From Lineus longissimus (Eukaryota; Nemertea; Pilidiophora; Heteronemertea; Lineidae), in contig NC_088311.1 in NCBI RefSeq assembly GCF_910592395.1, positions 3,722,501 to 3,786,500 on the forward strand: a stretch of 64,000 nt of DNA. The letters run 5' to 3'. The position numbers and the translations under genes are program-made. The stretch's first letter is position 1. Each line of letters begins with the position of its first letter. This document shows positions 27,201 to 41,100 of this stretch, one piece after another. The notes below the pieces were generated by a model, which did not search any database, was not told the DNA's origin, and saw nothing but the letters and a program-made list of their open reading frames with translations.

Positions 27201-27580
27201 GCTGAAGGCTATTTTAATTCGACCATACACTAACAGTTAAAACCTAATTGTAAAGCGGAATCTCTCTCAGCGAACACCTCTGTAGCAGGGCACCTTCTTT
27301 ATTAGTGTAGTGATGTTGGTCCCAAATGGGTCCTTCTAGAAATTCTATAGAATTTGACCTCTGTAATTAGGTCCCCGCTCCATTTAGGAGAGCAGTTGTC
27401 AGTCCCAAGGGTGATCTTAAGAGAAAAGTTTTACTCGGCTGTAACTATGGGCACTAGACTGACCATATTGAGATCACTCATGTTCTGGTTTTTTTCTTTT
27501 TGTTCACATTTTACAAACATTATTGCGAGTGTTCTCCAAAACAAACTAAATAAACCAAAAACCTATCAGCCCTATACCAC
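27201..27580 (+). other. Probable 3' UTR of the DEG/ENaC gene
   Basis: Non-coding sequence after the stop; AATAAA at 27549-27554 is the first good polyadenylation signal. Confidence 0.45.
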
Positions 27581-27888
27581 CAAACATAATCCCATCTAGT
27601 GTGCGTCGCAAAAGACTTTTCAAAATTCGGATCATTTCGATGCTTTGAAGCGTTTTTATGCTCCTATTTTCTGATTTGTTTGAAAATCTCCTAAGCGATT
27701 CAGTCAATCACAACTACTAGGCCACGCCCGTTTTGGTGACGTCACGTAACACGAGTTCGATTCGATGACATCACTTAAACCCGAGTTCAATCCGAGTGTT
27801 GGCATTCTCATATAAAACAGTTAACTCGGCTTATAACTCGGCTTACTCGGTTCACGCATGCGCATTTGAAGCCACGGGCAGACCATTG

Positions 27889-28203
27889 GGTGATCACTAA
27901 ATCCTAAAGGCTAGAGGGAGGTAATTATAATAATCTCCACCGCCCGACCCGATGACGTCATTACCAGAATTTCGGGTGGGAAATACCCCAAGTATTTACA
28001 TCACAATGGCGGCAACTTAAGTTCTGTTTGACCATTTCATAACAAGCAATTTCGGCATTGTGAAGTCAGGCAAGAGAGCCCTGGAAGTAATCGATGAGCT
28101 AGAAGTTGCAACTACGACAATCAGAATATGGCCCTGTGGGTGGGGTAGTACATGACGTCATTTTGAAAAACCTCCCTCTAGCATTTAGGATTTAGTGATC
28201 ACC
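27889..28203. mobile_element. 315-bp foldback element with GTGATCAC termini and CRE-like motifs
   Basis: The ends GGTGATCACTAAATCCTAAA, then GCTAGAGGGAGGT, are repeated in inverted orientation at 28165-28203, and TGACGTCAT occurs symmetrically near each inner arm. The interior has no ORF. It is a non-autonomous inverted-repeat element between the DEG/ENaC and CAP/ShK genes. No clear target-site duplication was found. Confidence 0.7.
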
Positions 28204-29690
28204 AGACTTGATAGATTGGTTCCCGATCGACTCACTAGGGCGTATGAGACTCCCTGTAGTTCTAGTAGTCCTTATATCAATGCGTTTGGTCGCCTGACGC
28301 TTGTAAGGAGTAGTGTTTTTGTGTTTCTAACGTTATTGCATTTCTATATTAGCCTAGTACATGCCCACTGACGTCGGACCTCTAGGCTCTGGCCGCTGGC
28401 TGCATTTGCCATTGGGTAGGCCTACGGGGTGAGTTTTGATCAATCATGCTGTCTGCCAGCCGTAGGCAAATACTGGAAGATGTTGGCAAGAACACCGACC
28501 ATCCGGCGAAGAAACTATAAAAATGAAAAAAAGGAAGGAATCTTTTTTTGCCTGGGTGAGAAACCTTCGTAAAAAGTTACACTTTCGATTGTCGGATGAT
28601 CTACTTCCGGACATAGTAATTTCTCCGCTCTCGTCATAACCCCTTCCCCCTCTACGCATATGGATACCATCATCAGGCACCACTGCTTCCTCCACAATCC
28701 TGGGGCTAATCAAATTTGCTGGTAAGCAAATTTCTCAGTCTTGTTCTTAAGACACATGTGGTAGCGAATTGAGTTGTCTTCATTATTAGTGCACGTTTTT
28801 TTCTTGGAGTTCCTGGTGTCGTTGATGTCATGATATTCTGACTTATTTTTCAGCAGTTCAGAACCAGACAAAAAACTTGTATCATATTCAAAGAATTCTG
28901 ATGAGCGCTTGTAGGGTGAACCCGACTTGGACTTTGGAATGTTTATTGTCCACCCGATATTATTCAAAAGTGTTGTGCCAGAAACAAATATAATCATCAA
29001 GGGTAACACCTTGCATGAGACATTAACAAGACATGTATTCTTGCACTAAAATTCTTCAAATGTTCAGCCCTGTTTCAAACAATGATACAGAACACTCCTA
29101 TAATTTCATCGTTACATGTACATGTGAATTTGGTCTTTGTCACATTATATCACTCTGTTGTTGATGTCGGAATAAAATAACGAAATCATCTCAGAAATGA
29201 ACGAACATGCTCGTGACGAGTGACAAATGGCAAGTGTACGGTGGCTATCATACAAACCAAGCCTTATAGATTCAGTGAAACTTCAGTGGAGAGCAAGTGG
29301 ATAAGAGGAGTTGAGAGCTGTTTGGTTTGACGATGGAGGGCCGTGCCACGAGGAAATTGAGATGGAGTACATTGTATTTCATTACAGAATAAGTACCGTC
29401 TTCTGTTTAGAAATGTGCGATTGCTACAGACCGAGCCAGTTGGTCCTACCGTATTGTTTCCTGACCGAGTTCATAGTATGCGAGATCACTGATGTGCATT
29501 TTCATTGGCAAACTCAACAATTCGATGGTTTTGGCTCCATCTCTGACTTAGCGTCCTGCATACAGGAAGACGGGTTATGGTGTATCACGATGTGGCAAGC
29601 TCAAATATAACAGTCGGCAATCTACCCCAAAAACCTAAACGGCAACCAACTTTAAAATTTGATAAGTACAGAAGTAAAAACGTAACCTCT
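28204..29690. other. Intergenic DNA with no recognisable gene
   Basis: Only short ORFs are present. The longest minus-strand one (28710-29009) begins with a hydrophobic run and is Asn/Lys-rich, but it matches no family I know and lies in AT-rich DNA. Confidence 0.5.
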
Positions 29691-29707
29691 GAAGTAGAGA
29701 TGGTTTG

Positions 29708-29713
29708 TTTATT
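29708..29713 (-). other. Candidate polyadenylation signal for the CAP/ShK gene
   Basis: TTTATT on the plus strand (AATAAA on the minus strand) lies about 430 bases past the CAP/ShK stop codon. Confidence 0.35.
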
Positions 29714-30143
29714 CGTAAAACCGGAAACTTGTACATAACAATTCATTCGTTCAAATACTTTTCGCTAGTTTGCTCAAGGAGGTACACATGATGTATGGGG
29801 ATGGCGGAAATCACAGGAACAGTAAAGTAATATAAAGAATATAAAACTGCATCCGAAGTACATTTATGCATGTACACAGACCCAAAATGGTTACGTTCAG
29901 TGCTATTCATCCTGAAGCTTTACGGGCGAAATGTTCACAAACTTATGACGCAGATAAGTTCGTGAAAGTCAGCTGTTGATGTATGTGTCATGATGGTGTT
30001 GTTAGGAACCATTAAAATGTTTGGAGGGTAGCGAGATGTCAACAACAGCGAGCTTTTGTCGTATAGCGATAGCATGGACATGTACATGTATCGCGTTTGA
30101 CTCTGTTTCGGGTAAATTAGTAGTTCATCGAGCTGTTCATTGT

Positions 30144-33100
30144 CTACTGCTGTCCGGGTGGAGGAGGCGTATCACATGAGTTACATGATCGTCTGCAGTT
30201 CTCCTTGTTCCACGCTTGGTCGCAGTAACCCTTCTTAGCCCAAAGTTCACAGGCTCGGTCCTCATAGGCGTTGGTACAGGCACCTTTAGGAAGACCTGGA
30301 AAATCAATTCAATGAGTGTGCTTAGTATCGCCTACCATTACTATAGACTTCAAAGTCCATTTACATTGATACATATAAAAACTCTTGAGAGGAATTCCAT
30401 GACTTCTAATATAGTTATGTCGTGAGACCAACTTTAAGTCGCGTTGCATGCATACTGAACTTCCAGCGGAATATATTGCCTGCGTAGCCTCCGCTATATA
30501 TTGGGAGCAGGGTGAGTTTTAATGAAAAAACCTGCCTGGGCAGTAACCGCATGTTCTGGCGCAGTGGAACCTCGTCCATTGCCTATCATTCTCGCAGTCG
30601 CCCCTCTCCTGGAGCCGTCTGCACGTGACCTCGTCCGTGTGAAAGTCTCGGCAATCCTCTGAAAAGCAAGAAAGGTAACATGTTCAAAATATGATGACAC
30701 TTATTGACGTCATGAATTATACCAACAAGGCATGTAAAATGTGTGCACACTCATCTTCCTCTATTTGGAGGACAGCTACATACGTTTCTATGAGACCTCA
30801 CTAAAATCGCTTCGGCATCCCAAACTATTGGTGGAAAGGTTAAGGAGCAGCTACAAGGCTCATCGCATTGACATGCAATCCTTTCTCTCTGGAACCCTTT
30901 TTTTATAAGAGTGTACCGGGCTCTCTACTTCGTACTCCACACTTACCACTTGTTCCAGTCCTGACTTGGCGCGGGATCGCCTGGCCGCACATGTTACACG
31001 CTCCAGGGCAACTCCTGGCCAGGGATTCCTTCCATTTATCCTCCTCACAATAACCGTTCAGCTGGTAGTAAGTACAGATGTCCGGGTCCGCATTGTCCTT
31101 GCAAGGACCTGCAACAGAGTCCGGGAACACCTAAACAATCTTTACAATGTATATACAACAGAGCATGAATCGCACTAGGATGCCAGTTCTGCATCCAAGG
31201 ACCCTATGATTATGTGCGCAGCAATGTTATATACATGTAGTCAAAACAACTACTATTAGCTGTTGTATCAAAAATGGGTGTGTCAAGATGAAATCTCCCT
31301 GTCAATATAGGCACCTCTGTCACCTCCTGTTCTGTCCCTCCTCTTATTACACGATGTTCAAAATATCATGCAAACCATTACTGTTCTTGGCTGCCATCAG
31401 TTGCCGAGGGTCAGAAGGGTGCAGTAAAAGCCACGCTCAGTCCGGCACTGACTAAATAGTGAGCAGAGGCTGACTTGTACGCAAACGTTGATTGGGATAG
31501 GACTGTGAAACAAGTGTCAATTGCAATTTGTGTACAACGTAATTTGAGATTTTAAACATGTATGCAGATAAAGGGAACAGTTTCAGCCCAACCGATCTTA
31601 CACGCTTTGATATCTGATGCTCAAAACCAATATCATGGAATAGGGTTACATGTATATCAATACCTCGTTTTTCGCTGTTACATGCAAAGCACGTTGCCCT
31701 GCACATAACCTTCACCCATCGGTATTGACACTTGTCCTGATCAGCCCAGATGCCACAGATTTCCTCGCCTTGTGCGTCCTTACAGGGGCCTAAAAGTGAT
31801 GATGATGATAAAGATAATGATGAACGTAATGGATTTTTGTGTGCATGTAAAATGAAATTTGGATCTGAAATAGAGACCTATCTGAGGTACTTATCACATG
31901 GTTCACAAGTTTACTCGTTAACTATTCATTACAAAGATAGGAACATATACCTAGTTTACTCTTCATTACAAAGAGACGGGAACATGTCATACCTCGTTTT
32001 CTGTTGACGACTTCACCTGGGCGCTCGTCTAGGACTCTGGTGAGGATGTTGTACTTGTTTGGCCTTGGCTCGGGGAACTTGATGTTGAATGCACCTGTAT
32101 ATAGAAAATGATCTACTAAGTAAAGCCGTTCACATCTTTCTACCCTTTTTTACTCGATTAAGATGAAACCATTTGCATGCACACAATTGAAATTCATTGA
32201 GATTATTTTTTAATAAAATTGAGTGTAATCTTTGACAAGGCTTTTGAGAAGAAATCCGTCAAAAATGACCGTCAATTTCGAATTCCTTGCCACAGCTATG
32301 GGGAATAGCTCCATCATCATGGGAATGGAGATAGCAAGTTAACCTACGACAATAGCCACATGTCTTCCTGCAAGCCTCAAGATTCCACTGCATGAGGGTC
32401 GGGTCGTGACACTTATCCACTGTCTTGTGGCAATCAGAGACAAGATCCTTGCATTCCACTGTAACAAAGAACCATGTGTATGAGTCAACGAAGTTCAAAT
32501 GGTAAGATAAAGCCGTGTGTCGCGAAGGGTTGTTGGCAGCGTAGACACGGTGGCTAAAGGCACGAAAAGTATTGGTTTGCCTAACAAAAATGATGTTTAC
32601 CAGGAGAGGAAATGATGACACAAAAGAAACGTACAATAGATTAGTTCATTTTGAGGGACGTAAGGCCCGCATTTATTATTTTTATCCCACTGTATCCCTC
32701 CAACACTGTAATGGGACGGCCTTGTTGCTATTGTGTTGGAAAGGTAAACCAATACATTTACCCCGTGGTAGACACATTGGTGAAATTCAAACCGAATCAG
32801 CGAAATTAATCTGAATACAGAATCTTTTTAATTCAAAACTATTTCTCCACGGGGACTAGATGTATACTTTCATACCGAAACCTACACTCGCATCTTGGTC
32901 CTTCAAAAGCAGATGGGCAGTTACATATACATTTCCCTCTGTCCAGTTGCCCGCCATTCTCACACGCGGTAAGGGTACATCCTGAAATGATACATACGCG
33001 TTTTCACATGTATATATACATATCAAATTGAAACGACTGAAAGGCACATTTACAGTATCGAGTAAGTTCCACTTCATATTGCTGATACCAATGTATGCGA

Positions 33101-36100
33101 CTCCGAAAACGCCTACCTTTGTATAGTGTATGTAAACTTTATAAAACAACCATAGTTACTGTAGTGGCTAGCAATATTTCTTCCGCTTTATAGCCAATCT
33201 GCATAAAGATCTTTTTGCTAACGATAAGTGCTGCATTACACTTTGAGGGCATAATGGCAAATTCCGAAATATGATGAACTCGAGTCGATGGTGACAACTG
33301 ATTTTTTTTAAAAACCAGTACGATATACAAACAACTTGAACTTGGGCTATTCAAGATATTTCTCAGATGATGCCAAACAGAGTAGTCAGAATCTATGAAC
33401 TTACTGCACTGTTCCATGCTGCCCGCGCAGGCTGTGGCAGAAGCTGTTGAAAGAAGAGAGGAACTGACATTAGGAATCTGACCTCTTTGCCAATTAATGA
33501 AATACAACCCAAGTTTATCGCTCTGTGATGAGAAGCTTACTGAATTAAGCGTGGAGGCTATTGGTAGGCTTTAACATAATACTACGTTTAAACAGTACAT
33601 TCCTTACCACATAACCCATCCTTCATACAGAAGCTGTATCCCTGTGGGCAGTCATCGCACTGTTTCCCAGCGACACCGGTAATGTATTCACGCATTGGTT
33701 GTGCATCCTTATAGTAAACCCCATTCGCACTGAAAGAACATCGAAAGATATTTGAAATTATTTATCCGGCGGATTCATGAAAGAGACACAATTGCACACA
33801 CCAGACTTCTTGTGCTAGCGGTAGGCCGGCGTATAATCGGTATACCGGTGCAAAAAGACTCAGCCTGACTATTTTGCTATACTGAATCTCAGCTTTTTTT
33901 GCTAGAGGTAAGCGTCCGGGAGTAGGCGTATACCGCGGTGGAAGAAATCTAAGCCTGACCACTTTTGCTAAGCGTATGCTGCGTGGGAAAGAATCTCAGG
34001 CGGACTTCTTTTCCAAGCGGAAAGCGTACAATCTCAGATGAACTTCTTGATACTATTATCGCATGAGATATACTCACCCTGGTGCAAATCTACAGAAGAT
34101 GGTGGGTGCTTTTCCTGGGCACCGATTAAAACCGCAGCCAATTCGTGTCGAGTTTCCCCAAATAATCTGCAAGGAAAAAATCTAACTTTAAAGGGAAACC
34201 GCACTGGCATATAATTTGCATCATGATTTGCATTGACGAATGATTATAGAGGATTGTTTATTATTCCCTAACCACACATTTGTGGTACATCGAGGATTAC
34301 AGAATCTAACATGAATATAATGAATTACAAAAATAAAACTATCTAAACTTCGCCCACAAGATGGCAATAAAGCGAAAGTTATACAGCTGGTTCCAGTCAT
34401 ATGCAATTGGCTGGCTCCCTACCTGTTTATAATGCCCACATGCTGGAAGACCTTTACACAAGTTGGCAATGAATTCAGAATGGTCTTCTTCCTCAAACCA
34501 TGTGATAAAAGCCCTAAAATGGCAAAGAACGTCCGAATGAAGGATCTGTCAATTCATTGTATAGCCAAGAGGCAGATTGCTATCAGTTGGAGATTTGGGT
34601 CAACCTACCGGAAAGACGAGCAGGCCTGCCAACATAAAAAACAACCAGGAAAAATGTATCAAAATGCTGACCATATTTGACCTTGATCCTTAATCATACT
34701 GCAGCCATGGTACTTTTTTCACTACATGCGCGTCGATTATGTTACCTCCCAAACTATTGCCTAGTTAAAATCATTAAGGACTTTGTATTAAAAGTACATG
34801 TACACATGTATCTGCGCATTATAGGTCTTTATCAACTATAATACATGTATGATACTAATCTGTACCCTGTTCGGCTTTCTTTAACAGTTTCACCATATGC
34901 TAAGTTAATGACGACAGTCGTCAGGATGTTTCTTCATACCTCTCGAATCCATTTTTAATTGCCATGAGCTCTCCTCCACTCAAACTCTCGCCTTCCTCCC
35001 CGTAGACTGGGAACCGCCTTTTCTCTGCATGCGCGTGTTCAGGGATGCATTCATCAGCCCATTGCTGGGCGTGGGCCTCCAGATTGTCATCCCATTCCTG
35101 TAATCGTCAAATTGATACAACACTTTTTCTATTTAAGAATATACAAGTAAGCTTCTCAATTGAAGTACACATTGGGAGTAAATATTCTATAATTTACACA
35201 TTTAGGGAGACTTAAATCTCAGTCCGTTTGCCATTGCACTACGGACGCAGTGGACCGGCCTCGTCCCTTACCTTACAAATAGCTGTCTCAGTACACAATC
35301 AATCACAAACTACGGGCATTGTCTCACTTTTCGGAGAACACTACATGCTTGATCAAAAACATATTTTTTTATTCGGAGCTTTTCTGAAATACGAAACTCA
35401 TGCAGTTAAAGGTGTCTACATTTTCGAGAACACAATTCATAGGAATAATTTCCCTTTACACGCCTCTCAGATATATCGGAAAAAAGATTACTTTGGTTTA
35501 AAGGGACAACTTGGACGTGGGATTTACCAAGCCAGGAGGATAATGTGCCAGTTTGACACCATGCGCCGCCACCTGTAGTATTACACTGATGCCGTTCTCT
35601 GATGATTTTCACCAGTGTTAGAAGGCAGTTTTGGGAATGGCTTGCGAATTTCAGGCAGTCCTAAGGTTACACCCCGTTCTTGTGCATTGTTTATTGCAGT
35701 TCAAAGAGTTTTCATGAATCCTGTTTGGAGAAGTTACGGTCCTGCTGGAAGCCGTTTTTGTACAAAAAACAACATATCTTATGCCGAAGTTGGCCCTTCA
35801 AAACGTCATGGTTGAGTCAGACCTTGGAGTAACCAGACTACTCTGAGATAAGACCGCCTGCTTTCTTGCCATTTATGTAAGACAATTTCTCCTCCGGGGA
35901 ATTCATACGGAATTCGATAACAACACTACACCTGCAAGCATTTAATTAGCTTCTAGTTTGCGCATATTATATAAAGCAAATTGTGGGGGTACTTTTGACT
36001 GATGCTTTCAATATCAAACTATTCAGTTTGCAACAAGCAGATGGTGATGATGATGGTGGTGTTATGATTAAAACAGATGATGTGCTATAATCGATATAAA

Positions 36101-36863
36101 ACATAAAAATAAAGAGGATGACATAATCTTTATTTCCTGATGGTGATGTGTTACACTTCCTGAACCACTGGTTCGACTATTGCAAACGCAGACAATAGCG
36201 TCAAAACGAAAGTGACTTTAATTCAAAGGACTGCAGCGATTACGAAGTGAAATATTTCAAGAAGCACCAAAAATAAATAAAGGCTAAGAATATCGAAGCA
36301 GTACTTCATTACCTTATCTAGCACAGGTACCAGGTAAGTTCTAACAATAGAGGCCAATCACAAACTAAATCGGCTCCTCGTCTACCTTTTAACAGCGAGT
36401 GTTTGCTACAGAATTTTGTAAAAGCACATATCTAAATATCATGACCACGTACTTGACCCTTAGTTCAACTTGATTGCTATCCAAAGTGCCTATTATAGAG
36501 AGATACCGAACATAATTTAGTAATAGCTACTGTAACGGATCCAATGATAGCGTTGTTAAGTGATAAGTGGTACGGTCAAACATTGTACATTCTTACATCT
36601 TCTCGCAGATGCAGCATCAAATGACCAAAGGGACTTCTGTCGTAGAATACAATTAAAATATGAACAAAAAAGAAATGTTGACTTACCATCGCTATCATAT
36701 AAGTTGCGGGCGGCTGATGATGTTGTCTACCTTGTGCAACCTTGTGCCGCATGAAGTTGTGCAAATCCAACATAAATTGCTTCTCTTTGTTCGAGAAACC
36801 TCTATCCTGGGTCTGGGCCGATGCAAGGGCGACCAGGGCGACTGCAAGCGCTATCAAAAACAT
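30144..36863 (-). CDS. Secreted CAP-domain protein with an EGF-like repeat and five ShK modules
   Basis: Thirteen minus-strand exons join in phase to 511 residues: 36863-36687, 35097-34940, 34513-34423, 34166-34078, 33729-33608, 33443-33405, 32981-32886, 32458-32348, 32094-31993, 31789-31664, 31108-30947, 30658-30536, 30283-30144. A signal peptide (MFLIALAVALVALASAQ) is followed by the CAP fold: FMLDLHNFMRHKVAQ, WDDNLEAHAQQWADEC, a GESL variant of the usual GENL, and GHYKQIIWGNSTRIGCGF. Then come an EGF-like unit (CENGGQLDRGKCICNCP) and cysteine-spaced ShK units ending CRKTCGYC, CRATCFAC, CPGACNMC, CARTCGYC and CRRSCNSC. CAP proteins are secreted; some vertebrate and venom members bind channels or lipids, and ShK units are common in invertebrate secreted enzymes and toxins, but neither fact shows that this protein is a toxin. 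The intron after exon 12 uses a GC donor. Confidence 0.93.
33790..34055. repeat. Degenerate repeat in a CAP/ShK intron
   Basis: Three imperfect ~70-100-bp copies share GCTAGxGGTAxGC, GGCGTATA and AAxxCTxAGCCTGAC stretches. They lie in the intron between exons 33729-33608 and 34166-34078. No coding function is apparent. Confidence 0.5.
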
Positions 36864-38183
36864 CTTCCTCTCGCCGCAGTTAAAGTACGAATGATAAAGG
36901 TGGGACAGGTATCGCTTTGAGGTAACGGATTACCTCAGAAACGCCTTGAACCGGCTTACTAGTAATTACTTTAAGGCGATCAGGCAGGGCTGGCATGCCA
37001 GGGATACCTTTTCTTAGTATACCAAAATCTTCATGACTCACATGTTTTTCATGATTGTTTCATACTCCCTACATGTAGGGATGTAAACACTTTAATGGTC
37101 AAGATGCTCCTTCACCAAAATCACTTTGAATAATGAAGAATAACAAGATACATGTAATGGTTTATTGTATACATGTAATGGTTCTTTCGCCTGCTATTAA
37201 CTGCCATTCGCCAACCTCTGACGTCCCAGGTAAAACAGTGAAAAGTGGCTATTTCAGCTTGCCCACATGCGCAACCGAAACTCACGTAAAATAGTTTACG
37301 ATTACCTAATAGGTACCCAACTTAAATACTGTATTAATATGGGGGCATCGTGTTGTTGACTCGAAGCCAGCACCACTATCATTCGCACCACAGCCGGTGT
37401 AATGTTTTTGAGTGTTTCTGTTTTTGAGTGTTTCCCCTCATTGTTTTGGAACGCTCAAAAATAGATTGACGAGTTTTTCTGTGTATCCCCCCTATTGAAA
37501 AGTCATGGTCTCTCTAGCTGCCTATTGTTTGGAAACACTGAAACATGGGGAACAACCACAGATGTTACACCGGGACTCCATCACTCCATTTCGTGTCCAA
37601 ATTTTAAGATTTTTTGGGATAAATACTTTACTGGAAATTTATAAAGGTTTTGTACATTTCCAAAATACCAAATTTTGTTCGGGATATACTGTCCCAAGAC
37701 ATATAAAATTAAGGCTTATTTCATATAATCACAACGCAGTATATATACAGTACATTCTAAACTACATGTAGTTCTCTATTCTGTTCGAACCCTCCGAAGA
37801 GGAAATGTATACCTATTACATTGGGCATTCAAAACACTCCGCCCAGCTTTAAAATCCATGTCACATCGCCAAACCATTAATCTTGGGAAACTAACTTCGA
37901 TCGATATTATTCAATCTTTTATCCTCCTGGAGAATGAATTCTCAAGATAACCTAGAATCAGCAGGCTTTCCATGACGGTTTGAAGGGCTGGCCTGTTTTG
38001 GGAAAGGTAAAAATCTATTGAAGGTTGTGCAAAGACGACTAGAGGAAATATCAAGCCGATCGAGAGGGTGGATAATGTGCAAACTTCAAGAACTTGAATA
38101 TCATATAAACCACGAATGTATATAGTGCTAATCACTTTGATGAGTTATTTTATTCGTTGCAGTAATTCGAAATCCCAAACAAA
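36864..38183. other. Divergent intergenic region between CAP/ShK and GATM
   Basis: About 1.3 kb between two start codons that face away from each other, so it must carry both promoters. It contains a copy of the dispersed repeat at 37440-37575. I see no convincing TATA box or other defined promoter element. Confidence 0.5.
37440..37575. repeat. Dispersed repeat copy related to 21690-21925
   Basis: It shares CATGGTCTC, GGAAACACTGAAA and GGxAACAACCACAGATGTT in the same order as the two copies near 21.8 kb, with insertions and substitutions. Confidence 0.65.
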
Positions 38184-41100
38184 ATGAAGAGGATTTTGCC
38201 GTTGGGAAGACATTTGTCACACAGTAGACTATCACAGACCCGGGTAAGTTTCAAATATGGGGTCTGCATGAGGTAGAAGTCACGTTCTAGCCAAAACGGG
38301 GATATGATGGTCAACCATGAAGAGTGCTATCTGCCTGCACTACAGTATTGTGTCTGAGGCAGCACATCCTGAGGAAATCAGGGGTTAATGTTCGCTTCTC
38401 TGGCCCTGTATTAAATGTTGCGTTAAAGGGGTAAGCCTTTCGTAATAATAATTTGTACACGTTTATGATACATCAAAATTCGTTTTTCAGAATTTTTCGA
38501 CGACGGCTTCCAAGTTGCAACAAACTGCTGCCGTTTCCTCGAACTTTGAGGAGGTTCTCAAACCCTGGCAGCGAACGCCGGTTTGGTCGTGCAACGAGTG
38601 GGACTCCCTGGAGGAGGTGATAGTCGGGAGGATAGACAATGCCGTCTGGCCTACTATGGGCCCGGAAATCAAGGTCAGTATTGTAAAGTTCGTGCTGACG
38701 ACTTGGCAGACGCTTTACACTCGTTTTGGGTCAACCATGGACGTGATGTTGAGCCAGTGTCAAGCTAATTACTAATAGTACAGTGCATTTCAAAGATCAA
38801 CTAAAGCTTTCAAAAGGGAACCTTCAAACTGAATACCGATAGTCAACTTCCCACCATCAGGTATTTAACCCCTTGCTTCCTGGGAAAGCCTGATAAATGG
38901 CGCAAATTTGCAAACGCTCCAACAGGGGCAAGGTTGCTTGAAAAGGTCCTTATGTGCAAGCAGATGACAACTGAAATTGGGCAGTCGTTAATCTTGTTAG
39001 GATTACCAGCTCAAACCTCATACCATACACGAATTGCTGCTCCGTAAGGCGCCGCCGGATTGGTCGAACTTTGATTGCCAATTACGGGATACTGACAGGC
39101 AAATGGTTAAGTTCCCTGAAGTATTGTGGTTGAAAAAGTTACTCTTTATTTATCAATCGCCCTGTAATACTATCACTTCTTTTTCAAGGCGTTGTATAAT
39201 ACAATGGCGTCATGGCCCCTCTTCCAAAAGTATGCTGGTCAGCCATTCCCAAAGAAATTTATGGATGAAGCAGAGAAAGAGATAAATGAATTTGTTCATA
39301 TTCTTGAGCAAGAAGGGGTTAAAGTGCGGCGTCCTGATGTGGTGGATCATGGGAAGACTTACGAGACACCGGATTTTAAGGCATCGGGTATATTATACGC
39401 TATATAGAATCGGGCCTTGTCGAAAAACCATTTACCAGTCATTATTAGTATTACAGAATCTTTTCTTTCTATCTATGGCATCAATTGTATAGATTATGTT
39501 CAATCCATATTTGAGCATATTACCTTATACAGCGGTTTATCATTTCAATTTACCGTTGGCGAAAATGTCTTCAGTTTGCTCACTGAGCAATCCAAGATTT
39601 TAAAAAACAAGTTACACCGGCAAAACGCGTTCACAGTGGATTAGCTAGATGTTTCCCGAATTTTCGCATCCTGAGATCAAGCTTTTTTACTCCTACACGT
39701 CATATACAAAATATATCGGCAGGCGGAGTATATTGAAAACCACTAGTTAAAGGTTATGCCAGGATGGAATCCTCGTAGCCCAGTGGTTATCAATACACTC
39801 GGGCGAGGAGTGAAAAAAACTTGAATCTCTGGATGATCCTGCAGGGGGAAGACAAGTTTTATATTGTCTTCACCCAGGGCATCTCATGGCAATCGATGTG
39901 ACCGGTGCTTGGCAGACGTTGTTCTCTAATTTTCAGGCTTTTATTCTGCAATGCCACGTGACATCCTGATGGTGGTCGGGGACGAGATTATCGAAGCTCC
40001 TATGGCATGGCGATCGCGTTTCTTCGAATACCGAGCCTATCGGACATTGATGAAGGAGTATTTCAGAGGCGGTGCCCAGTGGACCACTGCTCCTAAACCC
40101 CTAATGTCCGATGAGTTATTTGACAAGGTAGGAAATGTGTTGACTAAACTCAGCCCCTGTAATCTGAATCAAATGAGGCGCAGACAGAGGGACAGATGCT
40201 AGCAGCGGAAAACCCCGCCCCGGCAGAGTCAATCAGTTCTTAACACCCGAGTGCCGCCACTATACAATTCAATTCAATCTATTTATCTTGTTAATGCCCA
40301 TGAGGCTGTTGCAGATACATGTATAAAAACATATAATACAATATTATGGGATAAAAACAACAAAAAAGACATTTAAGGACAATAGTAATACATGTATCAC
40401 CCTTTCGTTCGATCTATGTAAAGACTGATACATGTTACTTGACGCAGTTCAACTGCAATAAAAATATAGATGGTAAACTTGTTTATGCCAAAATTTCACA
40501 TACTTGTACTGACGGTGTCTCCTCTTATAGAATTGGGTGGAAAGTCAAGGACTCGGAACTCTAGAAAAATTTGTCACAACAGAGTTTGAACCATGTTTTG
40601 ATGCAGCTGATTTCATGCGCGCAGGAAGAGACATCTTTGCACAGAAAAGTATGGTCAGTTGTTCATCCTTTTACGTACTTTTCAATATAAGATTTCACAC
40701 AGGAACTGAGACACAGAATTTTAACAGAATATGATCGTTCATGTGACACTTGGAGGTATCTTAAATAGCCTACCCAATTTTGCCTTTTTGGAGGGCGCAT
40801 TCATATTATGAACGATTGCATAGTGGTGAATATAGTGGACCAATCATACGAACGGCAGGTGACTTGTACGAACTTTATTACACATGTTATTGTTCATCAG
40901 CCATTATTTTTTTGTTCCATTTTAACCAAAAGAAGTACACTTTTCTTGTTTTATAGATGACAAACGACATGGGAATAGACTGGGTAGAGCGCCACCTGGC
41001 GCCGAAAGGTATTCGCATTCATCGTCTAGAGTTCAACGATCTCAACCCAATGCATATAGATGCCACGTTCTCGATAATCGGACCAGGTTTAGCTATTTTG

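Noticed and set aside
28710-29009. 99-codon minus-strand ORF with a hydrophobic start
   Set aside because: Signal-peptide-like but Asn/Lys-rich, without homology I can name, in AT-rich DNA where open frames of this size arise by chance.
29311-29610. 99-codon plus-strand ORF
   Set aside because: No domain, no splice context, and composition like its flanks.
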